From: Draconibacterium sp. | Lineage (GTDB): Bacteria > Bacteroidota > Bacteroidia > Bacteroidales > Prolixibacteraceae | Length of the DNA stretch: 64,000 nt | Assembly: GCA_016705335.1 (NCBI GenBank) | Contig: JADIYN010000013.1 | Location: forward strand, 1 to 64,000 | Direction of reading: 5' to 3' | Shown here: positions 48,912 to 59,613 of the stretch, piece after piece | How the letters are laid out: every line of letters starts with the position of its first letter | Position numbering within the stretch: position 1 is the first letter of the stretch | Notes under the pieces: generated by a model | Database searches by the model: none | What the model saw: the letters and a program-made list of their open reading frames with translations, nothing else | Told to the model about the DNA's origin: nothing | Translations under genes and position numbers: made by a program

Positions 48912-51832
48912 CTACTGTCTTCTCCGGCTGATGCGTTTATGGGCGTGGATGTTTAAAATCATAGGTTTCGTCGCTCTAAAATGTAAAAAGAAGGCCTTAT
49001 TCAGTTTAATAGTTAAAATTCCTCTACTGTACAGGCTATGTAATCTAGGAATCCCTTTCTCCATCCACTCCGGCATAGGTTTTTCTTTTAAATAATGGTC
49101 GAAAAACTGTGCTAAACGGATTTGGAAATCTTCTTTGTCGCGCAGTTTTGTAGGCCAGTGGTCGGCTTCGTTGTAGTTGAGCAACCAAGCAGGTTTTTGC
49201 AGGCGGCGCAAGCCTGTAAAAAACTCAATTCCCTGGTACCATGGCACAGCGCCATCGTCGTCGTTGTGCATAATTAAAATTGGCGTTTGAATTTTATCGA
49301 GCGTAAAAACCGGCGAGTTCTCGATATACCGTAATGGCGATTCCCAAATCGATTTCCCGATCCGGCTTTGCGAGTGTTCGTATTGAAAGGAGCGGTTCAA
49401 CCCTGAAGTCCATCGGATGCCACCGTAGGCACTGAACATATTTACAACAGGCGCACCCGATTCAATGGCAGCAAAAAGGTTTGTACGCGTTGCCAGATAC
49501 GCAACCTGGTAACCGCCCCAACTGTGGCCCTGCGCGCCAATATGTTTTTCGTCAACAAAACCCTTTTCAATTAACATAGTTACTCCGGGCATCACGCAAT
49601 TAAACGCATCTTCGCCGGGATAACCTTCCTTGTAATAAATATCGGGATTAAAGACAAGGTAGCCGTTGCTTGTATAATAGTGGTAATCGATGGTTGAGCG
49701 GTGCAATTCGGGCATTCGGTAACTCAGCAATTCCTGCGAACTTTTCTCGTAGAAATTCACGATCATCGGGTATTTTTTTGTTGGATCGAAATTTTCGGGT
49801 TTGTGCAAAGTGCCTTCCAGTTTCAGCCCGTCAAGCGAAGTCCACGAAACCAATTCTGCCGTTCCCCACAAAAAGTCTTTTTGTTGTGGCGCTGCATCGC
49901 TGATTTGTACTTGTTTTTTAAAGCTCAAATCGGAAACCAGCAAATTCGGATAAGTCTGAAAATCTTCTTTTGTAAAAACAATAAGTTCTGAATCTTTTGC
50001 CTTTTTTGGTGTGTTCAGGTTAAAATTTCCACTGAAAAGTTCTTTTGGATTTTTTGCTTTCTCCGGTTCAATTTGATAATATCCGTCGGCCCGTGTTATT
50101 TTATTATGACCGGTTAAAACCAGTGGTTTATTAATGTCGATAGCCTTTTCATCACCACGGTTAAAACTGCCCCTACCCTGCTCTTCATCAAATTTCACCA
50201 ACCTGTAACTTATATTTTTTTGCGGCCGTTTTGTGTAATATTTACAGGTGAGTTAAGGTTTTCAGGGTCAACTTTCCACAAATCAAATCTATCGTAAACC
50301 AACAGCGATTCATCGTTTTTTGTCCAGCCGGCAAATCCATAACTATCGGGGAAATTGGGTACGTCGTTTAATTCATCAGCAGTTTGAACGGTTTTAGCAC
50401 CTGTTACTTTAAATTCTTTTCCGTTTTCAATATTGTAAGTAATCCATGAAGTGTCAGCCGAACTGTACCAATACAAATATTTTCCTTCAGGAGAAACCTG
50501 TGGAGTTGCGCGGATGTCCTTTTTTATCATTTCAGCTTTCCCGGTTTGAATATCGATCAGATAAAAATCGTTGTGTTCGGGGCTGCCTTCCCACATACTT
50601 TGCACGGCATACGGGTGGTTCGACCATGCCAGCAATTTTTCTGAATCACCTTTTTTGATTTGGCGGATTGAAGAAAATTCAGGTGTTTCCAATTGCACCA
50701 TTTTATCCGTATCGATATGAAAAACGGCAAGGTATGATTTCTTCAAATCACGGTTTTTATTTACGATCTGTGCCGACTGTAATTCCTCTTCATTCCATGT
50801 CCAAATATCGAGAACGGGGATTTCCTCATCGAGAATTGTTGTGTCTTTTTCTGCTTTTTTAGGTGCTGTACCAAAAAACAGGTGTTTTCCGTTTTCAGAA
50901 AAAGATAACTTTCCGTTTTCAGAAATTTCCCAGTTTTCAGGAAGAGCAGCATTTGAATTGTCAACAACAACTTCAGCTTTTCCTGTTTTATTCCAGAAAA
51001 ACAAATCGCAGTTCAAAGCTTCTTTCTTAGTATCTTTTAATGTATCGCCAAGAAAAGCAACGTTTTCACCATTTTTATCGATTGTCAATTGTCTGAATTT
51101 TCCTTTTGCATCCAGTATTTTATGTGTTTTGTTTTCATTCAGATTGAGATGATAAACTCCCGCGTCAAAAGTGCTGTCTTTCCCATCGGAAATAAAAACC
51201 AGCGCCACTTTTTCCTCAGCAAATTCATAGCTGCTCACTGCCGGAAACTCAGAAATTTCGCTTGTAATTAAATTCTGTACAAACAACGGGTACACTTTCT
51301 CACCACTTTTATCTGAACTACCTTTCCCTTTTTCCTTTTCGCTTTTTCCTTTGCCTGCCGTGTCTTTTGGCGCTTCAGTTTGCCAGGCAATCCAACCTGC
51401 CCATTTTTCAGGAACTTTCACCGAAATCAGTTTTTCAATTGTATCGGTTTTATGACTTTCGGGATTGTAAATAACCAGTTTGTTGACTGGCAAATCCTCT
51501 TTTTTGGTTTTTTTGAGTTTTAATTGTCTAATTGTGTCTTCAGCAGGTTTCAAAGTAAAAACAATAAATTTTGAATCCGAAGTAATTTGCGTATCAGTAC
51601 CGCAATTAAACGAGGCAATTTCTTCAGCTTTTGGTGTTGTAATTTTCAAAACCGGGTCGCCTTTCCAGGGTTCCTGTTTGTAAACGATAAACTTTCCATT
51701 GTTTGAAATTGCGGTTTCAGTAATGCGGTTCCATTTTAAAATATCGTTGTGGGTGAGCGGGCGTTTTTCTGATTGCGCAAAAACCGAAATCCACAAAAAA
51801 AGCATTATCAAAAGTGCTGTAAAGTTTTTCAT
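48912..51832 (-). CDS. S9 family prolyl oligopeptidase, one frameshift and altered C-terminus
   Basis: About 970 residues. Signal peptide (cleaved after VFAQ), a WD40-like propeller region (IYNPESHKTDTIEKL, PQVSPEGKYLYWYSS, FAGWTKNDESLLVYDRFDLWKV), then the alpha/beta hydrolase domain with nucleophile GAQGHSWGGYQ, aspartate in MHNDDDGAVPW and histidine in NEADHWPTKL. It is a periplasmic dipeptidyl- or oligopeptidase. The frame breaks near 50205 (NGRKKI / ISYRLVKFDEEQ). After MEKGIPRL the last 45 or so residues (SRGILTIKLNKAFFLHF...) are encoded by repeat-derived DNA and do not resemble the family end. Confidence 0.88.
48978..49055. repeat. Partial, degenerate third copy of the 165-bp repeat
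   Basis: AAAGAAGG-CCTTATTCAGTTTAATAGTTAAA...CTGTACAG...GGAATCC parallels the right half of the other copies. It lies inside the S9 peptidase reading frame and encodes part of its atypical C-terminus. Confidence 0.6.
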
Positions 51833-51952
51833 ATCATATTATAAAGTTTTATACCGAAATTTAAGGGTGTTGAAAGTAGATATAATTACGTAAAAGGCAA
51901 AACAGGTTTGTGCTGGTTGCAGCAATCGCTGTGTAACGAATCAATTTCTTGC

Positions 51953-52345
51953 CTACCCTTCAGCCATCAGGAACCTGGCTTCGCTCATTAATATTGATGG
52001 GAGATTAATATGCCGCCTTTCAATACTCAACAACCAGTAACGAATTTCAGCAGTTTTTAAAGTATAAAGTATTTCGCGGAACTGGTCGATTTGGTCGCTT
52101 GTGTATTCTTTCTCATTTTTGTTTTTATAGGCGTCAAGTTCTTCATCGTCATAATACTCAATCCGCGTAACATCGGCCTTTATCTCGTCGAAATCACAAA
52201 CTTCGTGCGCTCCGCAACAATCCGAAGCGGGAGCCGAAACCTCCTTCACCTCCTGTGTTTTCTCCCTTCCACGGTTTACTTTTACAAGGATAATTATCCC
52301 TGTAACGGCAAACAATCCTACTACAATTGCAATAATTATTTCCAT
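51953..52345 (-). CDS. Small membrane-anchored protein with CCGxHxVC motif
   Basis: 130 residues. One N-terminal helix (MEIIIAIVVGLFAVTGIIIL), a linker, then SDCCGAHEVCDFDEIK, three cysteines and a histidine that could bind a metal, followed by IEYYDDEELDAY and a helical C-terminus (YTLKTAEIRYWLLSIERRHINLP). I have the impression of a conserved Bacteroidota family but cannot name its function. The -7 promoter element TACTTTTG (complement of 52350-52357) ends only 5 bases before ATG 52345, so the mRNA may be leaderless. Confidence 0.7.
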   Translation of the reverse strand: MEIIIAIVVGLFAVTGIIILVKVNRGREKTQEVKEVSAPASDCCGAHEVCDFDEIKADVTRIEYYDDEELDAYKNKNEKEYTSDQIDQFREILYTLKTAEIRYWLLSIERRHINLPSILMSEARFLMAEG

Positions 52346-52349
52346 GCTG

Positions 52350-52357
52350 CAAAAGTA
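52350..52357 (-). promoter_or_regulatory. Promoter -7 element abutting a start codon
   Basis: TACTTTTG on the minus strand, the same octamer as before rnpB and tRNA-Lys. It ends 5 bases before the ATG at 52345, leaving room for little or no 5' leader. Confidence 0.5.
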
Positions 52358-52749
52358 AAAAAATGAAATAAGAAAAGTTTTTTTGTAGAAAAGGATTTAG
52401 ATTTTTAATGGTAGTATAGTATTCCGGGTGGAAAATTAGCTGTAGAAGTTTTACTTTAATTTCAGAAATACAAAACCTGCATGGTGAAAAAAGATTGCTG
52501 GACTGGGAAATGGAATAAATTTTAAAAAATAACATTGATCGCGCAATAAGGGGTTAAACTGTTCCTTCAAAAATAGCCACAAAGGCACAAAACACAAAGT
52601 TGCACGAAATTTTTCTTTCTGTTTCAAAATGCCATGGTGGCTTTGTGGCAAATCCAATTCAGTTTGTTATACTGTTTTCTCAACGAACAATACGAAAATT
52701 CTTGTGTTGTTTAAATCGTTAAAACAAGATTTACTGAAATTACAATTCA
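52358..52749. other. Spacer with GCCACAAAG inverted pair
   Basis: No gene. GCCACAAAG (52576-52584) is matched by CTTTGTGGC (52641-52649), with reiterated ACAAAG-type words between. A similar inverted word-tract lies at 59527-59590. Confidence 0.5.
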
Positions 52750-55220
52750 ATGTCAATAATAAAATTCATTTTCGTTTTCATCTTTGCGATATGCTCATTC
52801 AATCTATTTGCACAAAAAGGTATTGTTTCAGGTCGGATAATTGACTCGAACAGCGGCCAACCGCTTGAATATGCTAGTGTAGTTGTTTATGCTACGGCTG
52901 ACTCAATTTTAATAAATGGAACAATAACAGGAGGTTCAGGCTCTTTCAAAATCGAGAAATTACCCAGCGGATTGTTTTATATCCGCGTTCAGTTTTTAGG
53001 TTACGAAACACTGCAAACACAAGGTTTTGAGGTGATAAGCGAAGGTGAAACAAAATTGGGCGATCTAAAGATTCAACCTTCGGCACAAATGATGCAGGAA
53101 ATAAGCGTTTCGGGCAGCAGGGCCAACAGTTCAAATAAATTGGAAAAACAGACTTACAGCGCTGCCCAATTCGAATCCGCAAAAGGTGGTTCCGCTATGG
53201 ATGTGCTGAAAAATATGCCATCAATTGCAGTAAACGGACAAGGTGATGTTACTGTTCGTGGCTCGTCGGGTTTTTTAGTTTTGGTGAATGGAAAACCTGT
53301 ACTTACTGATGCGCAGACTGCACTTGGACAAATTCCTGCAAATATGGTGAGTAACGTTGAACTGATTACTTCTCCCACAGCCCGATACGACCCCGATGGA
53401 AAAGCCGGGATTATAAATATCACCACAAAAAATGGAGCAAATGATGGAAAAAGTTTGATCGTAAACGGACAATACGGTTTTCCGAGCACAACAGATTATG
53501 ACAATCTTCGTGTTGCAAAACGATACGGGGCAGATATCATGTTCAACCAAAAAACTGATAAATGGGATATTTCGCTTGGGGCAAATTATAACCGAAACGA
53601 CATAAATGGTTTTCGCGAAGGACAACTCGAAATAAAGAATTATGAAAATAACAGGCTAAGCAAATCGCCCTCAAATGGAGAAAGAAGTTTTAATCGTTAT
53701 AATTATGCAGGTCGCGCCAACATTACATTCAAAGCCGATGAAAACAATATTTTTCTTTCGGACTATTTGCAGGAAAACGTTACCAGGAGCGCGATGCCAA
53801 CCTTTTTTACAACAACTCGAAATGGACACTCGATACAAATGAAAAAATTTCGCAATTTGATAGGTACAACACCAACAAACAGGTTAAAGAAGGAACTTTT
53901 ACGCTGGGAAACCTCGATTATACACACACATTTAAAGATACTTCGGCTCTTACCTTCTCGTTTTTATATGAATATGATAATCTGACCGGCAACACATTCA
54001 ACAACAACCTCACAAAACCTGACGGAGATTTAATTCAGTATGTTGAAAATCCTCATAAGAAACCCATAAATGGTTACTGGTTAAAATTGGATTACGCGAA
54101 AAAGATTGGCAAAGGTAAATTTGAGGCGGGATACCAGTTTAGATACGATTCACAGGATGGAGTTTATGATTACCTTGTAGTTCCCGAAATAACAGATCCT
54201 GACGAAAATGAAAAATTCAGGGGAACGGCGCTTTCAAAAAATAAAATCAACTCTGGTTACGGTCAATATTCAGCAAAAAGTAAAAAACTTGAATACAATA
54301 TTGGCTTGCGTTACGAATATTCACAACGCGACGTAAAATTGTCCTTCGACCCTGAACCACACATTTTAAATCTATCCAACTTTTTCCGTCGGCAAGCGCA
54401 CTTTATTATCTTACTGATGATGTAAAACTGAAAGCCGGTTATAGTCGCCGGATTCAAAGGGCTACAAACAATCAGTTAAACCCGATTCCTGAACGTGAAC
54501 ATTCAGAAACACTTGAAATTGGCGACCCGGATTTGAAACCTGAATTTGTTGATCTGGCAGAACTGGGGCTCATAAAATCGTTTGAAGACGGAGGATCAGT
54601 TTTTAACCGCCTATTCCATGCACGGAAAAAACCCGATGCAAAGGGTGAACAGCGTATTTAACGACACCATTTTATACAGGGTTTACACAAATGTTGAAAG
54701 CAGTCAATCTGTTGGCTTTGAAACCGGACTGGATTGGAATCCGGCAAAATGGTGGGAACTTTATCTTGGTGCCAATGTTTACAGACAAAAATATTCGGGC
54801 GATTTAAAAATCTTCGATGATCCCGTAATCGATGTCAATAATTCGGGTTGGGTGTATTCTCTCAATTTGAATACAACTTTTAGTTTATCGTCCACTTTAA
54901 GTTTAAATGCCAATGTGAATTACCTCTCGAAAAGACCAACGGCTCAGGGTGAAGATTCACGTTTTCTTACCCCAAACCTCGCTTTGAAAAAAAGTTTCAA
55001 GGACAACCGATATAGTTTGTCGCTTCAATGGCAATACATTGACTTAGGAATGCACCAGTCGAACCGCCAGCGCATAACAACTTGGGGTGATGACTTTTAC
55101 ACCTCAACAAACTACATTTACGAAACTGATATTATTATGCTTAATTTCAGTTATAATCTGAACTGGAAAAACGGAAAATCGAAACTTCCATCGAGCGAAT
55201 TTGGAGAGAAGGAGTTCTAA
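52750..55220 (+). CDS. Outer-membrane beta-barrel receptor (CarboxypepD_reg + OMP_b-brl_3), frameshifted
   Basis: About 820 residues. Signal peptide (ending NLFAQ), an N-terminal carboxypeptidase-regulatory-like domain (GRIIDSNSGQPLEYASVVV), a plug (AMDVLKNMPSIAVNGQGDVTVRG, ARYDPDGKAGIINI) and a long barrel ending in SYNLNWKNGKSKLPSSEFG, typical of the OMP_b-brl_3 family related to TonB-dependent receptors. A clear TonB box is not visible. Frames break near 53830, 54380 and 54580. The ligand is unknown, and no SusD partner is next to it. Homopolymer positions suggest sequence errors. Confidence 0.85.
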
Positions 55221-55344
55221 ATTAGTATTGAGAATTGAGTATCAAGTATAAAGACTAAAACTTTAAACGATACAAAGATTACTTAAACTAATTGCCGGTA
55301 TGTTTCGTGTTTTATCTAAGATGGATCCAAAGTGATTAACTGGC

Positions 55345-55770
55345 TCAGTGTAAATTTTTCGTTTTATTTAATTTGATCGCCAAACTTTGAATCGTTTCAT
55401 CGTTGACAAGTTTTTCAATAGCATCGCGAATAGGTGCGTAACTGAAATGCAAAGGACAAGGATTATTTTCGTCGCAATGTTTTAACCCGAACCCGCAACC
55501 GCTAAAAAGCGAATCTCCTTCAATCGAAACAATTACTTTTTTTAAGGGTAAATCTTCCTTGGCTGTATCGAAATAAAAACCTCCGTTGATACCTTTTAGT
55601 GATTCTACAAAACCTTGCTTTACCATTCGTTGTAAAATTTTTGCTGTAAATGATTGCGGCGTTTCTATTTCCGATGCAATTTCTGCAATGCCGGGCCTGC
55701 GGCCTTTTAGATTTTGCAACTTAATATAAGCCAGCGCTCTTAATGCATATTCGGTTTCTTTTTTAAACAC
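55345..55770 (-). CDS. Rrf2 family transcriptional regulator (NsrR/IscR type)
   Basis: 141 residues. A winged helix-turn-helix (ETEYALRALAYIKLQ, RPGIAEIASEIETPQSFTAKILQRMVKQGFVES, GGFYF) is followed by three cysteines (FSGCGFGLKHCDENNPCPLHF) that probably hold a [2Fe-2S] or [4Fe-4S] cluster. Rrf2 proteins of this kind sense nitric oxide or iron-sulfur status. It is divergently transcribed from the RIC-hemerythrin-NO reductase genes, with 127 bp between, so it is probably their repressor. Confidence 0.9.
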   Translation of the reverse strand: MFKKETEYALRALAYIKLQNLKGRRPGIAEIASEIETPQSFTAKILQRMVKQGFVESLKGINGGFYFDTAKEDLPLKKVIVSIEGDSLFSGCGFGLKHCDENNPCPLHFSYAPIRDAIEKLVNDETIQSLAIKLNKTKNLH

Positions 55771-55796
55771 GTTGATTATCGTTTTTTGGTACGAAA

Positions 55797-55804
55797 CAAA
55801 TGTA
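55797..55804 (-). promoter_or_regulatory. Promoter -7 element of the Rrf2 gene
   Basis: TACATTTG on the minus strand, 26 bases before the ATG. GTAC words follow this and the divergent element (GTACCAA here, GTACCGAA at 55868), a possible shared operator feature. Confidence 0.5.
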
Positions 55805-55833
55805 ATAAAATTTTTTTAATCACTAGAAGACCC

Positions 55834-55867
55834 TTTTGTCCTTTTGTAAAAATATTTTATATATTTG
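55834..55867 (+). promoter_or_regulatory. Promoter of the NO-defence genes
   Basis: The -7 element TATATTTG (55860-55867) with TTTTG at 55834-55838, spacer 21 bases. The expected transcript start (about 55873) is too close to ATG 55877, which favours ATG 55898 for the RIC gene. Confidence 0.6.
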
Positions 55868-55897
55868 TACCGAATTATGAATTTAACAAATTTAAAT

Positions 55898-56596
55898 ATG
55901 GAACAACTACAACTAAAAACACTAAGCGTTGGCGAAATAGTAGCCAATGATTTCAGGACATCTTCAGCATTTAAAAAGGCCGGTATTGACTTTTGCTGCG
56001 GCGGAAAACAATCATTTACCGATGCCTGTGTTGAAAAAGGAATTGATGCGGTACAACTGGAAAATGAAATTCTATTGGCTACTGAAGAACCACTAAATGA
56101 GTTTATGAATTTTAAAAACTGGGATCCGGTATTTTTAAGCGATTATATTGTTAACACGCATCATAAATTTGTAGTAAAAAATCTCCCCGATCTTGTTTTT
56201 TACACTCAAAAAATTGCAAATGTTCATGGCGAACATCATCCGGAATTAATAGAAGTTGCCGATTTATTTGCAAAAATAAACGACGAATTGCTGCAACACC
56301 TTAAAAACGAAGAAGAAGTACTTTTCCCGGCTATAAAAGAGGTTGTTCAAACAAATTCAGCAACAGCAAAAGTTACTATCAAATCTGAAATTGAACGCAT
56401 GCTGGGCGAGCATGAATTTGCCGGTGGAGCAATGGACGATATCAATGCAATAACCAAGGGATACAAAGTTCCTGATGACGGCTGCACCACTTACAGGGTT
56501 GCATTTCAATTACTCGAACAGTTTGAAGATGATTTGCATACACATGTGCATCTTGAAAACAATATTCTTTACCCAAAAGCCTTAAAACTTGCATAA
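55898..56596 (+). CDS. ric: Iron-sulfur cluster repair di-iron protein (RIC/YtfE/ScdA)
   Basis: 233 residues from ATG 55898 (MEQLQLKTLSVGEIV); an upstream ATG at 55877 is less likely given the promoter. The N-terminal ScdA_N domain has FKKAGIDFCCGG (Cys pair), and the C-terminal hemerythrin-like bundle carries the di-iron ligands in NTHHKFV, VHGEHHPEL, HLKNEEEVLFP, MLGEHEFAGG and HTHVHLENNILYP. It repairs iron-sulfur clusters damaged by nitric oxide or peroxide. First gene of the NO-defence run. Confidence 0.93.
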   Translation: MEQLQLKTLSVGEIVANDFRTSSAFKKAGIDFCCGGKQSFTDACVEKGIDAVQLENEILLATEEPLNEFMNFKNWDPVFLSDYIVNTHHKFVVKNLPDLVFYTQKIANVHGEHHPELIEVADLFAKINDELLQHLKNEEEVLFPAIKEVVQTNSATAKVTIKSEIERMLGEHEFAGGAMDDINAITKGYKVPDDGCTTYRVAFQLLEQFEDDLHTHVHLENNILYPKALKLA

Positions 56597-56607
56597 TTAA
56601 TTACATA

Positions 56608-57149
56608 ATGAATACAGCAACACAGAATTTGGAAAACGACCATGTTCACATTCTGCGGTTAACAGATGTAATGTTGGCTATGGTATTAAAGCAAAGTGTT
56701 GATACCATTCATTTTGAATTGGTTATAAATCTGATACGCAATTTTGCCGATGGACTTCACCATGCAAAGAGGAAAATTTGCTTTTCCCGTTGTTGGGTGA
56801 AAAAGGCTTTTCTCCTGATCAGGGACCGGTTGCCGTAATGTTAAGAGAACATATAATGGGAAGAGACTTTGTAAAAGGTGCAAGCCAGGGTATTCATGAA
56901 TTTAAAAATGGTAACGCCGCGGCACTGCAATCGGTTTATAATAATTTGAGCGGTTATGCCAATCTGTTGCAAAATCATATCAGTAAAGAGAATAATATCC
57001 TTTTCCGAATGGCCGATCAGGTTTTAAGTAATGAAGAGCAACAAAACCTGTTAGTTCAGTTTGCTGATGTTGAAGGAAATGCCGGTGAAGAATTCAATTC
57101 TGAAAATTCCATTCAGCAAATTAACAAACTGGCAGCCATTTATCTGTAA
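56608..57149 (+). CDS. Hemerythrin HHE domain protein, one frameshift
   Basis: About 180 residues. LENDHVHILRLTDV, FADGLHHAKEENLLFP (read across the break near 56775), MLREHIMGRDFV and QNHISKENNILFRMAD supply the histidines and glutamates of a four-helix di-iron site. Close relatives bind oxygen or nitric oxide. It starts 12 bp after the RIC stop, indicating an operon. Confidence 0.88.
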
Positions 57150-57228
57150 AGTAACTACGGTTAATCTGAATCAGAATTCATCAGAAAAAATTATAATTCA
57201 ATCTAAATTAAACTTAAAAATTTAACAA

Positions 57229-59465
57229 ATGAATGCAAAAAAGTTATGGTTTGGTTTTATTGCCGTAATGGTAATCTCGTTTGGAGTTCTGTTGTATTAC
57301 GGCAGGGAAATTTACAGGCAGGCACCGCCCATTCCCGAAAAAGTAGTAACCGTTGATGGCACAGTACTTTTTACCGGTCAGGATATTAAGGACGGGCAAA
57401 ATGTTTGGCAGTCATTAGGCGGACAGGAAGTAGGAACTGTTTGGGGACACGGTGCTTACCAGGCACCCGACTGGAGTGCCGACTGGCTGCACAAGGAAGC
57501 AGTTTTTATTCTCGATAAACTGGCAATGCAAACGGAGGGAGTTCCTTATGCACAGGTTAGTGAAGAGAAACAGGCATCGTTAAAAATTCTCCTGCAAAAA
57601 GATTTGAGAACAAACACTTATGACAAAGCGAAAGGTACAATTACTGTTTCCGAAATGCGGGCTGAAGCAATCGCAAGCAACACCCAATTTTATGGCGGAT
57701 TATTTACAAACGATCCGTCACTGGCGCATTTACGCGATGCATACAGTATTCCTGAAAATTCGCTGAAAGACCCGGAACGTGTACGTTTATTGAATACTTT
57801 TTTCTTTTGGATTTCTTGGGCTTGCGTAACCGAACGCCCCGGACAGGATATTACCTACACCAATAACTGGCCTGCCGAAAAATTGGTTGCAAACGAACCA
57901 ACTGGTTCAATGCATTTGTGGACAGGATTCAGCGTAATAATTTTACTGGCAGGAATAGGATTAATGGTTCTGTATTATGCAAAACGAAAGAACGAAGATG
58001 AGCCATCACCAAAAATCTTCCCGCTTAAAAACGAAATTCAAACCCCATCACAAAAAGCAACTGTAAAATATTTCTGGACAGTTTCTGCGCTTTTGCTGGT
58101 TCAGGTACTTATGGGAGTAATTACAGCACATTATGGTGTCGAAGGCCAGGCGTTTTACGGTCTTCCGCTTTCCGATTGGCTGCCATATTCAGTTTCGCGA
58201 ACATGGCACATTCAGATTGCTATTTTCTGGATTGCAACATCGTGGCTGGCAACGGGTTTATATTATGCCCCGGCAATTTCGGGTGTTGAACCTAAATTTC
58301 AAAAACTTGGTGTGAATTTCCTTTTTATTGCATTGCTGATTATTGTGGTTGGCTCTTTGGCCGGTCAGTGGATGGGTGTAATGCAGAAACTGGGATTTGT
58401 TCAGAATTTCTGGTTTGGCCATCAGGGTTACGAATATGTTGATTTGGGAAGATTCTGGCAGATATTTTTATTTGTGGGTCTGATTATCTGGTTATTACTG
58501 ATGGGACGCGCGATTTACCCGGCAATCAAACAAAAATCGGAAAACCGTAATTTGTTGATTCTGTTCCTGATTTCAACCATTGCCATTGCTGCATTTTACG
58601 GTGCCGGATTAATGTGGGGTCGCCAAACCAACCTTGCCATTGCCGAGTACTGGCGCTGGTGGGTGGTTCATCTTTGGGTGGAAGGATTTTTTGAAGTTTT
58701 TGCCGCTGTTGTTGTTGCTTTCCTTTTTGTAAGGCTGGAAATTATAAAAGCTACAACTGCTACATTGGCTGTGCTTTTTACAACCATCGTATTTTTATCG
58801 GGAGGGATTTTGGGAACTTTTCACCATTTATATTTTACCGGAACGCCAACTGCTGTAATGGCACTGGGTGCTTCGTTTAGCGCACTCGAAGTGGTTCCGC
58901 TGGTTTTAATGGGGTTCGAAGCTTTCGATAATTTAAGGGTCAGCCGAAGCAGCGATTGGATAAAAGCTTACAAATGGCCGATTTACAGTTTTATCGCAGT
59001 GGCTTTCTGGAACCTGGTTGGCGCCGGAATATTTGGATTTCTGATTAATCCACCTGTTGCACTATATTACATGCAGGGTTTGAATACAACCCCAGTTCAC
59101 GGTCATACCGCACTGTTTGGTGTTTACGGAATGCTGGGAATTGGTTTGATGCTTTTTGTTCTTCGCGACATGAACAAAGATGTTGTCTGGAAAGAAAATG
59201 GATAAAATTCTCGTTCTGGAGCATCAATATCGGTTTGGCGGCCATGGTTTTTATTAGCGTTTTACCAATTGGCTTGGCGCAAACAGTTGCCAGCGTTCAG
59301 GAAGGATTGTGGTAGGCACGTTCCGCTGAATTCCTGCAACAACCTTATCTGATGACCTTTAAATGGCTGCGCGTTATTGGCGATACTATTTTCGCAGCAG
59401 GAACAGTTTCTCTTGCCTGGTTTATCTTCGGATTGAAATTCGGGTGGAGTATAGAGAAGAAATGA
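57229..59465 (+). CDS. norZ: Quinol-dependent nitric oxide reductase, one frameshift and one in-frame TAG
   Basis: About 745 residues, a single-subunit qNOR that reduces NO to N2O with quinol electrons. Helix 1 is followed by the periplasmic cytochrome-c-like domain (GQDIKDGQNVWQSLGGQ, WGHGAYQAPDWSADWLH), then 12-13 helices. Haem and FeB ligands: SRTWHIQIA, VVHLWVEGFFEVFA (His and the conserved Glu), GTFHHLYFTG, VHGHTALFGVYG. No haem-c CxxCH is present, as expected for qNOR. Near 59200 the frame shifts (KENG to FSFWSINIGLA), and in the last helix pair a TAG replaces the tyrosine codon expected in EGLWYARS (59312-59314) before YLMTFKWLRVIGD and the final stop. Confidence 0.9.
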
Positions 59466-59526
59466 GATTAGGAGATTGATAGAGAAAAATAGAGATTGAT
59501 AGAAAAACAGGAAAAAGTTGAGCTAA

Positions 59527-59590
59527 TAAACCACATAGACACATAGGGCACAATAATTTCTAATGTGTTCTATGTGCCTGATGTGGTTTA
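59527..59590. repeat. Inverted word-tract between norZ and the DUF438 gene
   Basis: TAAACCACAT (59527-59536) pairs with ATGTGGTTTA (59581-59590), with a second inner pair CACATAG/CTATGTG. It could act as a terminator or processing hairpin. Confidence 0.6.
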
Positions 59591-59613
59591 AAAAATCCTA
59601 AATAAAATGAATT

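Noticed and set aside
52750..55220. SusC-type receptor of a polysaccharide utilisation locus
   Set aside because: The barrel is of the OMP_b-brl_3 type, no SusD follows, and no clear TonB box is visible.
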